The position numbers and the translations under genes are program-made. The notes under the pieces were generated by a model. The model was not told where the DNA came from. It searched no databases and saw only the letters and a list, made by a program, of their open reading frames with translations. Shown here one piece after another: positions 1-11,400 of a stretch of 64,000 nucleotides of DNA. Every line of letters starts with the position of its first letter. Within the stretch, counting starts at the first letter, position 1. Source of the stretch: Owenia fusiformis (taxonomy: Eukaryota > Annelida > Polychaeta > Sabellida > Oweniidae). The stretch spans positions 34,263,524-34,327,523 of the forward strand of contig CAIIXF020000006.1 in NCBI GenBank assembly GCA_903813345.2, read 5' to 3'.

Positions 1-75
1 GAATTAGAGGTATAAGATGTTCAATTTCTATTTTATAAAAAACTCCTTTTATTTTAAAAAACTTTTTACCTTTTT

Positions 76-1065
76 ATGGTATAAATATATCCTAGTACAG
101 AGTATATCTATTTTTACCTATTTATGGTATAAATATGTGCCACTACAAAGTATATCTATTTTTATCTATTTATGGTATAAATGCGTGCTAATACAAAGTA
201 TATATATTTTTGTCTATTTATGGTATAAATACGTGCCACTTATAAGTATATCTATTTTTACATATTTATGGTATAAATGGTGCCACTACAAAGTATATGT
301 ATTTTTACCTATTTATGGTATAAATACATGCTAGTTCAAAGTTTATCTATTTTTACCTATTGATGGTATAAATACATGCTAGTACAAAGTATATCTATCT
401 TTACCTATTTATGGTATAAATACGTGCTAGTACAAAGTATATCTATTTTTACCTATTTATGGTATAAATACGTGCTAGTACAAAGTATATCTATTTTTAC
501 CTATTTATGGTATAAATACATGCTAGTACAAGTATATCTATCTTTACCTATTTATGGTATAGATATGTGCTAGTACAGAGTATATCTATTTTTACCTATT
601 GATGGTATAAATACGTGCTGGTACAAAGTATATCTATCTTTACCTATTTATGGTATAAATACGTGGTAGTACAGAGTATATCTATTTTTACCTATTTATG
701 GTATAAATGGTGCCACTACAAAGTATATCTATTTTTACCTATTTATGGTATAAATACGTGCTAATACAAAGTATATCTATTTTTACCTATTGATGGTATA
801 AATACATGCTAGTTCAAAGTATATCTATTTTTACCTATTGATGGTATAAATACATGCTAGTACAAAGTATATCTATCTTTACCTATTTATGGTATAAATA
901 CGTGCTAGTACAAAGTATATCTATTTTTACCTATTTATGGTATAAATACGTGCTAGTACAAAGTATATCTATTTTTACCTATTGATGGTATAAATACGTG
1001 CTAGTACAAAGTATATCTAATTTTACCTATTGATGGTATAAATACATGCTGGTACAAAGTATCTA
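76..1065. repeat. 48-bp tandem satellite, about 20 copies
   Basis: A 48-bp unit repeats head to tail with a few indels and substitutions. Each unit contains GGTATAAATA, a good TATA-box match, followed by GTGCTAGTAC. Because 48 is divisible by three, the array reads open with a 16-residue period (YLWYKY...SISIFT) wherever indels do not intervene. I see no start context, splice sites or protein-family match, so I treat it as a non-coding satellite. It lies about 1.4 kb left of the first secure PNPLA6 exon. Confidence 0.93.
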
Positions 1066-1392
1066 TTTTTTTGTACAGAAATGTGTAATATATTTTCCCC
1101 GAGGCTTATGTCCCAAACTCACAAGATGTAGTTATGCTGGTTTTTCATGTTTTTGAGGGCTAATTTTAAGGTGTATTGTATGACTGGTCCCTATCATGGA
1201 GGGGGAGGCTGAGTGCTCTCATAATCTATTCATTTTATTTCTTACATCTTATTTATGACAATATGTTCTGTTCTTTACATATAGATGAATTTAGAATATT
1301 ATAATATAATGTATATTTGAAGTACTTGTTTCTGATCGGGGTAGTTTTGCAAAAAACAACAATTCTCTTGATTTTCAATTTTATTTATTTAG

Positions 1393-1434
1393 AGAGACCT
1401 CAATATACAAGACGTATGAGTTACCATGGTAAAC
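1393..1434 (+). CDS. candidate 42-nt microexon of the PNPLA6/7 gene
   Basis: A TATTTAG acceptor precedes 42 nt that end in AAAC before a strong GTAAGT donor. Read with two leading bases, it encodes RPQYTRRMSYHGK and ends in phase 1. That fits the exon beginning at 2458, which needs one incoming base (giving K-Q-N-S-K-R). The basic, serine-containing peptide would suit the poorly conserved linker between the first and second cyclic-nucleotide-binding domains. No recognisable domain is present, so the call rests only on splice signals and phase. It could be a chance open stretch. Confidence 0.35.
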
Positions 1435-1675
1435 GTAAGTGAGGAAGTTAAAATTTGTGGAATTGAGGGGTCTTTTACTCAAGTATTACACACAAGCATT
1501 ACACTCAACCATTGTATGAAATACATTACTAGGAACTAGTCTCCTGTGTGTGTTTGTGAATTGTGAATTATGGTCTATTTTGTAGGCAGAAATGGTGAAA
1601 AAATGTCAGCACTTTTGTATTTGTCTACCTGTAGTTTAGCTAATCCCAGAGACATACCATGTATGGTTCTGTTAG

Positions 1676-1806
1676 CTCATGTAAGCTCTAATTCATCGGC
1701 CAACGCCTGTACGATTGAGTATTTTGTTCAAAAATGAATGCAATTCTAAACAAAATACTCCAATTGTACAGGCGCCGGCCGATGAATCGGAGCTTATGTG
1801 AGTTGG
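1676..1806. mobile_element. hairpin MITE with ATCGGCC arms
   Basis: Two inverted arms of about 55 bp (left near 1676-1733, right near 1749-1806) surround a short loop. Each arm contains a CATCGGCC-type block, a CCTGTAC block and a copy of GAGTATTTTGTT. The arms agree except for scattered mismatches, so the DNA can fold into one long hairpin. The same GAGTATTTTGTT and CATCGGCCG blocks occur in the element at 34568-34700, so they form a small non-autonomous family. No coding capacity. Confidence 0.75.
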
Positions 1807-2457
1807 GCATTAATGTTTTAAACCCTTATAATGTAACCCTCTTGTGTTAAGGTACATATGCACTTTGGATTCTGGTTAACATGAGTTTTAACACTTTTTT
1901 ATTTAGTTTTTAAAGTTGTGTGTAAAATGTCCTTATATTTTGCCCTATTCAAGATTTTACTTCTTTCTGTAAATAATAATGAATTCTTGGCCAAGGATAT
2001 CCATAGCTTACCCCATATAAATCAAGTGCACATTTTAATACCACTAGATATCATGGAACTATTGTTTTATCGCAACAAAGAAGTTATGACATATTGTTAT
2101 GGCATCATTTTTTGCAACCAGCACTTCGATAATTACACCCAGATGATAGCAGTTTGCCATGTTAATGTTTTCATGAATTACACAGTGTGTTCCAGAAGTA
2201 ACAAGACTGGTGCTGGTATTTTGTTAAATATACACAGTCAAATTGTCATTGAATTTTTACATACTGTACTTTCAAGTATTGCAAATATATGACATTGCTT
2301 ACAATTTTATTTATCTCTGACTTTGATCATGTTGAAATTTTTGGTATTTTTGTGGAGAATGTGAAATCCAAAAGACTTCATACAACTTCAACTTCAGAGA
2401 AAATGGCTAAAACCTGTGTCCCTCTTTCTCTGATCTCAGATCTGTTTATTTCTTTAG

Positions 2458-5400
2458 AGAACTCAAAACGTGTGAATTATCACCACCATAGAAGTAAATC
2501 TGAGGAAAGAACAATAGCAGAAGCCTCTCCTTCTGACTTTGATGCTGTTATTGCCCAGGCAAGGCTTACAGAAGAGTCCAATCTTGGAATCCAGACAGGT
2601 TCCCCAGTACATTTGCCAAAAAAGGTAAGGATCAATGGCCAGGTATTAACAGATGTGGAAAAATCAATTATTGATGGGGTAATTAGTGATTCATTTAGTA
2701 GATTGAGAATAAGGTATGATCAAATCAAGATCAATATTTAATTTAATTTTTATTTGATTTTATTTGAAAGGGACAAAAGGATGCGACACGTTTGACTGGA
2801 ATTTTAATATTAAAAATACATGTAGTTCAAATTTCTTATTACATTTTAGACATCTGATGAGCAAATCAATAAAAATAACCGCAACCCCAGAAAGATAACC
2901 AGCCTCCCCGACCAGACTTACAGTAGTAGTGCTCCATTAGATTCTGATGGCTTTAAGACATACATGGACGACAACCAGATCATTGAGCTGGCTCGCATGG
3001 ACCTCATGAAGATATTAGGCCTTGATGTATGTATTTTTGCTTAACATGTTTTCTTAGAATGTAATTAGATAATACAGTAATATAAGTGTTCCACCTCCTT
3101 GGACCACCCTGTAGAAAGAAGGTATTTGAAAATAAGATGGGTCAGGATCTAACCAGTTTTTTTTAGAATTCAATCAGATTATACTAGTTGAATCAAAAAT
3201 GTTCCACCTTTTTGGATATAAACTCCTTAATTTATAACAAAAAATTGACTTTTGCACGCTGGTGAAGTTGCACCTTTTTTGATGGATCTCACACCTTAGA
3301 CCTCACACCTCATTTTCCCAATTCAGATCAAAATTTGTCAAAATATGCAAATTTTTCATGATTTTTCTCATTTTCAAGTGGGAGCAAATGGATTTTCAGG
3401 TGGGTGCAAGCCTATTTTTAAAAATCTCAGGTGGATGCTGCGCCCTCTTGCTTTAATGCTGGGGGAGATCTCATAATAAATATGTTAAGAATAGATATGG
3501 ATTGACTGTTTTTTAGTTGTTTATAGTCACATTCTGGCATCTTGTTGGCAATGTATTTCAGTTAAGAATAAAACTACTCGGATTGAACAAAACATCCAGA
3601 AAATCAAAACAAATTTCAATGTCAATACGCCTTTTTAGCTCATATGGTGTGGGCTATTGTAATCCCTCACTTGTCTGTCCATCTGTCTGTCTGTCTATTA
3701 TTATTCCATCCAATGATGCTGCTTTGCAGCTCTACATGGAGACATTTATTTGTATTGAAAATAAAATTCTTTAAATGTGAAGTAGGACAGAAAGTAGAGA
3801 TGGTTGTACTTTTTACTGAAAGCAGTTATTTTCAGGGAAAACTTATTATATGTGTTATGCTTATGTATACTAGTGACATAGTTAGATACATGTTGTTTTA
3901 TTTACTTCAGTCCAATGGTATTGGAAAAAGATTCTACAGCTACAGGGTGATCCAGTAGTATGACACTAATGTAAAATAAGAAATAAAATAAATAGAATTT
4001 TGCTTTTTTTCAGGATGAAGAGTTATTGGAGGGCAAGCTTACGTTGAAGTATCTCCGCTCTGGAAGGGCACTCACCAAGCAGGGAGACCAAGATGCTAGC
4101 CTTGTGTTTGTTGTTACAGGCACCCTTCAAGTCCTACAACAGGTGGTTGGCAATGAAAATGAAGAGGTATTTAACAACTGTTTGTAAAACCTATGTAAGT
4201 GGAGCAATTTTTGTACTTGGAGGTGTTTTCCCTATACGTTTATTTTCATGAGTTCATGAGTAACAGAACCTGAAAGTGTTTCACTTACAGAGGTGTTCCA
4301 ATTTACAGGTTTACTATACTATATTATCAGCTATATTTGGATACATTTTAAAAATTTGGAAAAATACTGTTTGAAAAGCTACACAAGAAAAAGGGATGTT
4401 TTAAACGTGAGGATTGATGATTAGGATGTCCTTTATAGTACAGACTCTTTGTAAGGATATTCCTGGTAACAAATAATACCCCTGATAAAAATACTAAGAT
4501 TCAAGGACTTGTATGTTCCTCTTGATTTATCCACACATAATTTTGTTTTATAGAGGACACTGTTCATAGCTCACCCTGGAGAGATGGTTGGATCATTGGC
4601 TGTACTAACAGGAGAACCCTCCTTCTTCACTACAAGGGCTAGAACTGATGTAAGGATCATCCTGATATCTAAAAATGACTTTTATGGGTAAGTTTGGTTT
4701 GATCTTTGGCATTACTAACAGGAGAACCCTCCTTCTTCACTACAAGGGCTAGAACTGATGTAAGGATCATCCTGATATCTAAAAATGACTTTTATGGGTA
4801 AGTTTGGTTGGATCTTTGGCTGTACTAACAGGAGAACCCTCCTTCTTCACTACAAGGGCTAGAACTGATGTAAGGATCATCCTGATATCTAAGAATGACT
4901 TTTATGGGTAAGTTTGGTTGGATCATTGGCTGTACTAACAGGAGAACCCTCCTTCTTCACTACAAGGGCTAGAACTGATGTAAGGATCATCCTGATATCT
5001 AAAAATGACTTTTATGGGTAAGTTTGGTTGGATCTTTGGCTGTACTAACAGGAGAACCCTCCTTCTTCACTACAAGGGCTAGAACTGATGTAAGGATCAT
5101 CCTGATATCTAAGAATGACTTTTATGGGTAAGTTTGGTTGGATCATTGGCTGTACTAACAGGAGAACCCTCCTTCTTCACTACAAGGGCTAGAACTGATG
5201 CAAGGATCATCCTGATATCTAAGAATGACTTTTATGGGTAAGTTTGGTTGGATCATTGGCTGTACTAACAGGAGAACCCTCCTTCTTCACTACAAGGGCT
5301 AGAACTGATGTAAGGATCATCCTGATATCTAAGAATGACTTTTATGGGTAAGTTTGGTTGGATCTTTGGCTGTTATTACAGGAGAACCATTCTTCACTAC

Positions 5401-8400
5401 AAGAGCTAGAACTGATGCAAGAATCCTCCTGATATCTAAGAATGACTTTTATGGGTAAGTTTGGTTGGATCTTTGGCTGTTATTACAGGAGAACCTTCCT
5501 TCTTCACTACAAGGGCTAGAACTGATGTAAGGATCATCCTGATATCTAAGAATGACTTTTATGGGTAAGTTTGGTTTGATCTTTGGCATTACTAACAGGA
5601 GAACCCTCCTTCTTCACTACAAGGGCTAGAACTGATGCAAGGATCATCCTGATATCTAAGAATGACTTTTATGGGTAAGTTTGGTTGGATTTTTGGCTTT
5701 ACTAACAGGAGAACCCTCCTTCTTCACTACAAGGGCTAGAACTGATGTAAGGATCATCCTGATATCTAAAAATGACTTTTATGGGTAAGTTTGGTTTGAT
5801 CTTTGGCATTACTAACAGGAGAACCATTCTTCACTACAAGAGCTAGAACTGATGCAAGAATCATCCTGATATCTAAGAATGACTTTTATGGGTAAGTTTG
5901 GTTGGATCTTTGGCTGTACTAACAGGAGAACCTTCCTTCTTCACTACAAGGGCTAGAACTGATGCAAGAATCCTCCTGATATCTAAGAATGACTTTTATG
6001 GGTAAGTTTGGTTGGATTTTTGGCTTTACTTACAGGAGAACCTTCCTTCTTCACTACAAGGGCTAGAACTGATGCAAGGATCATCCTGATATCTAAGAAT
6101 GACTTTTATGGGTAAGTTTGGTTGGATCTTTGGCTGTACTAACAGGAGAACCTTCCTTCTTCACTACAAGGGCTAGAACTGATGTAAGGATCATCCTGAT
6201 ATCTAAAAATGACTTTTATGGGTAAGTTTGGTTTGATCTTTGGCATTACTAACAGGAGAACCATTCTTCACTACAAGAGCTAGAACTGATGCAAGAATCA
6301 TCCTGATATCTAAGAATGACTTTTATGGGTAAGTTTGGTTGGATCTTTGGCTGTACTAACAGGAGAACCTTCCTTCTTCTCTACAAGGGCTAGAACTGAT
6401 GCAAGAATCCTCCTGATATCTAAGAATGACTTTTATGGGTAAGTTTGGTTGGATTTTTGGCTTTACTTACAGGAGAACCTTCCTTCTTCACTACAAGGGC
6501 TAGAACTGATGCAAGGATCATCCTGATATCTAAGAATGACTTTTATGGGTAAGTTTGGTTGGATCTTTGGCTGTACTAACAGGAGAACCTTCCTTCTTCA
6601 CTACAAGGGCTAGAACTGATGCAAGGATCATCCTGATATCTAAGAATGACTTTTATGGGTAAGTTTGGTTGGATCTTTGGCTGTTATTACAGGAGAACCT
6701 TCCTTCTTCACTACAAGGGCTAGAACTGATGCAAGGATCATCCTGATATCTAAGAATGACTTTTATGGGTGAGTTGTAGAAATTTATGAGTACACAGATG
6801 GGATCAGAATCCTTACCTAGTTAAGGAGATGATGGGAGTCTAGGGAAATGGCAACAGGTGGCATAGAGAGACACTGGGATCCTGAATATGGGGACAAGTG
6901 TGACTTTAAACATACACAGGTACGAGATATACAGGCATGTAGTCAGTGTGTGGTATTTCGATTATTGCAATGGTGGTCAAATGAACCAGGTTCGTGGGTT
7001 CAACAGGTGGTATGTGTGAATATGAAATGGTCATATTTGACCACCAAGTTTTAACAATAGTTCACCCAGTGAGCTAACAATGGCCACTCCATTTGAAAAT
7101 CAACAGCAGCTCAATAGATACTATAAGATAATAACACATTGAGAATAAGAGAATAACACATTGAGAATAAGAGAATAACACATTGAGAATAAGAGAATAA
7201 CACATTGAGAATAAGAGAATAACACATTGAGAATAAGAGAATAACACATTGAGAATAAGAGAATAACACATTGAGAATAAGAGAATAACACATTGAGAAT
7301 AACACATTGGCTTTATGCTTATAAAACGTGATGTATTAGATTATATATGCACGTGTACAATATGTGGAGCCACATTGAACTTTATAGAATATTGAATTCC
7401 ATCAGTCTACTTTTTGTTTACTCCTGAACCTTTTTGTCACAAATCTACATACAAACAATATGACAATCTTCAAAATGAAGAAGATAACTGATATAACTAA
7501 GGTCAGGAAAGCATAGATGTCTATCATCCAGAGTTGCCAGAAAGGCATCTCAACTGAACTTGGTCTCAAATGTTCTCCTCCAAACATTACTACATGGTCT
7601 AATGCCTCGAAAGCTCTCTTTCTTGGGCTCCTCCTTGATCTGAATATCTTCGAAGCCTTTTGGATGTTATCTCTGTATGAACTGTTAGCTAGAATTTCCT
7701 TGATGTTATGTAAAAGCTGGTCAGCAGTTAAATCGTGTACATTCATCGCAATCCCATATCCTTTACTCTGCATCCTGATGGCATTGTGTGGTTGGTCGCC
7801 AAACAGAGGTAATCCAAGCATGGGGACTCCATTGTTCAGTGCCTCGTACTGGCCATTACTACCACAATGAGTAATAAATAGTTTCACCTTAGGATGGGCC
7901 AGCAGATCATTTTGAGGAATCCATTTCAATAGTTTGATTCGAGATGGTAAATCAATAAAATTGCCGTTATATTTCCATATCACACTTTGATTTACTGCTT
8001 TGAAAACAAATATGAGTTTAGCTATTATTTCTGGGTCCAAAACTTCTGTTGATTTTGATCCAAATGAAACTAATATGACATCATTGTTAGCTTTTGTTAG
8101 AAAGTCTTCAAGTTCTGTTGGTAAAGGTTTGTTTGGCATAATGGACAAGCCTCCAACTTGGATGGCATTCTCCATCAATGGGACATGGAATTCAAGCAAG
8201 TTATCTTGGTTGATCAACCAGAGAAGGGTTTTGCGCTTTAGATCATGGTATATTGCGGGTCGATTTGGAGCATATTTCTTTATAAGTGCATTTCCCTCAG
8301 CTTCATTAAAATTGTATTTTGTAGTTATTTGCTCTAGGATGATAATTAGAAAAAAGTTTGATAAACGTTTTAAGAATGTCATTCTATCTGTGTATAATGA

Positions 8401-11400
8401 AGCTGTACTTGGCACAAATGATGGCAGAGCTGGGGTACCCATCAAATTGTTTAGATTATTAGATGCGAGAGAACAGAATGGGATATCTAGGATATACGGC
8501 ACAATATAAAGACTATCTAAGAATGGAGATCCATCCACTACAGCTACGTCATACTTCATCTTTTTGAGTGGTTGAAACACACTCCCATCATCTAGTAAAT
8601 CAGCTACAGCTTCATTGACTATATCAATTAAAGCTTTCATGATTGGGAACATTTCCAAAACGCTTTTTCCTTTTGCCTGTATCTGTCCCAACTCTGTAAG
8701 AAGTCCTGTTAAATCCTCGTCTGTCCTTTTGGTAGGGATTATATGTGTTGTCATACTGGTTCCTTTGCTCCCTTTTGGTACTCTGTTACGTAATGGTGGG
8801 GTTACTACTATCCCAACCTTGAAGTAGAAGTAGATAATTCCTCCATATAAAACATGAAGGCCATTGAAGGGCTCACATTTTCAGTTTTAACATATATTGT
8901 AATCAGTTTAATAATTGCTTAAATATCATGGACTACATACTCGTATCTTTAGTCAGTTTAATATTTTCACAGTCATTTAACCTTCTTTTCTTTTATGAAA
9001 AAATGTGTCATTTTGACAATAGGGAATAGGCTAATTGAAAATTTTGGGACATCAGTTGAATATTAAAAGTAGCTGCTTCATATAGACATGATAGCATAAT
9101 AAAATGAAATTTTACTGAAATTTAAAAAGTCTGAATTCATTAGAATCAAAAAAGGAGTTCTCTATTTCAATTGTTTTACAAGATAGCCTTAAAACAAAGA
9201 ATCATCCCAAAACATAAATTCAGAACTTCTAGACTTTTTATCAACCATTCAAAATTGAGGCTAAATAATACAGTCATACACCAATTAAAATAGATAATAT
9301 TTCTCACCTGATGTCCTTGTTCCAGTAGCTCCTCCCCCAGAGGAGTGAAATAGAGCAGGTGACTGGCTATATGTGGGGACGGAATTCTACATTTCGCGAT
9401 TCGCTCTTTGAATCAGAACGTTCGCAAATATGTACTGAAAAAGCACTCAAAAAGGACAAAATTTGATTGGTCAATATTTTCTCACTATGCATTTCGCGTA
9501 GCTATTTGCGTGACCCGGAAGTTCAAAATCAAATTAATTACGCAATTTTGTTTTTACACCCGCACGCTAAATAAAACAATGACAACATCGGAAGTATTCT
9601 TCTTTGTCATTGCTTTAATAGTCAGTATACGGAGTTTAATCAATAAAAGATTGTACAATTAACAACAAAATTCGGAAACGAGTACTATAGCTTTGCTTTC
9701 GGACCACTGAACAGAGTGACCTAGATAATAGCGACGCTTCTTCTTTGGTCTACTGCTCAGTTATTTGTTGGTTTTCAACGTAATTCTATGATGTAATTTG
9801 AAGATGAATACTTTTATTCAGTTGTTGCATCGATGTTGCAGTTTGTAGTGCGGTAAGATTGGCATGAAGGTATTGAAAGTCGAATGGAATTGTTTTTTCC
9901 AATATGGCGACTAGTCAACTGATCATGTGACCTTCTCTTCCGGAATATTTTCTCACTTTTCAATCATCGTTTTCACCACGCTATGAATCAATACAATGAA
10001 AAAAATAGCTGTTATATTAAGATTAATAAGAGATCAATCGTTTATAATAATTTTTTCTGTACCCTCGTACGGGGATATGAACGAATATATCGTTTGAAAA
10101 ATAGGTGTGAAAATCCCCATGTTAAACCTATGAGGGAAAACAAGGAAGTATAAATTTGTTCCTCCGCGAACTGCATCATGGGAAATATTTTGACCTTATA
10201 AGGAAAGATTTTCGCGTCTCCTCTTTTGAAGAGGGAACAGCGATTTCGACAATTAGAAGTACCTTCATGGCCCGAACTGAGGGTACAATAAGCAGTATTA
10301 GTAATAATAGCCTCACTGCCATTATTACTTCCTCTGGATTCCTCAGTTTTGGTGTTAATACACTGTTGATTATCAATATTCTTCATAGAGTTTTACTTCT
10401 CACTTTTACTGCTTTGTGAACCTTAGTGTCGCTGCATGTATATTTAAATTACATGTTATTTATATAGCCTCTTATGTTTCATGTGACCTCCAAAGTGAAT
10501 GTCATAAATATAAGTTTACTTATAATTGTCACTTTATAGGCCATTGTACTATTTGATTATTTTCTAAATATTCTGTGTCACTATAACCCTATTCATGTAT
10601 GTAAAACACAGAAATGGAACACTGAGAAAGCACAAAGGACAATATTTGAAAGACAAAATAATTTAGCCCATAAAAACACTATGAACTACAATACAAGGAA
10701 TAGCACACATGATCTGGGGTAATGGGTATGCTTATCCAAAATGTCGTAAATAGATCTGGTTTCACCTTTGATTTAACCAAATTCCAAAGGTATTTGTAAG
10801 GTATACTTTCTATGTTATGATATGCTATTTGAAACCTTGGAGTGGTTTTCTTATCTATATGAGAAATGATATTACCGTTTTACATATGATATACGTAGTA
10901 CAAGAGTTTGCCAGAGTTTAACGTTTCAAAACGTTGGTGGAACACAACTAAATGCTATAACATGCATTTCCCCATATAAATGAACTGTCTTTCAGAGAAA
11001 AATTTGATTTTTGGCCATGTTTTGTTATCATGCCATCATACTCAAGTATTTTCTCTGTCAGTCACAAAATCAAAAAATCTCACCTGTTGAATATGCAATT
11101 TATATAATGTCAAAAATTGTCATTTTGGTTTTGACGGATGAAGGGAGGTCAAAAAGGTCACATTTTTCAAATAAAGTGCAACTTCATCACATCAGATCAT
11201 GTACACTTTTTCATTGATGTACTTACCACTAAATCCAACCACTGGTAATGCTGATGTAATTACAATAATGGGCTATATTCTTGATTTTAAAGTGCCATCT
11301 TTTAGGACCATTTTGATATTGGAGCTTACAACATTTTAAGTAAGTTTCATAATGCTTTCTCACCAACTTCCACCCCATATAATAAAAATTTGAAATTGTT

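Noticed and set aside
17-573. Plus-strand open frames with a 16-residue period
   Set aside because: They are the in-phase reading of the 48-bp satellite; indels break the frame, and there are no family motifs or splice context.
6848-7054. 68-codon frame after the PNPLA6 array
   Set aside because: No splice sites, no homology, and it lies in a large intron.
7517-8509. Plus-strand frames overlapping the UGT gene
   Set aside because: They are antisense shadows of the conserved minus-strand UGT exon.
9408-9662. 84-codon plus-strand frame beside UGT exon 2
   Set aside because: No domain, and it overlaps the antisense UGT exon and intron; likely chance.
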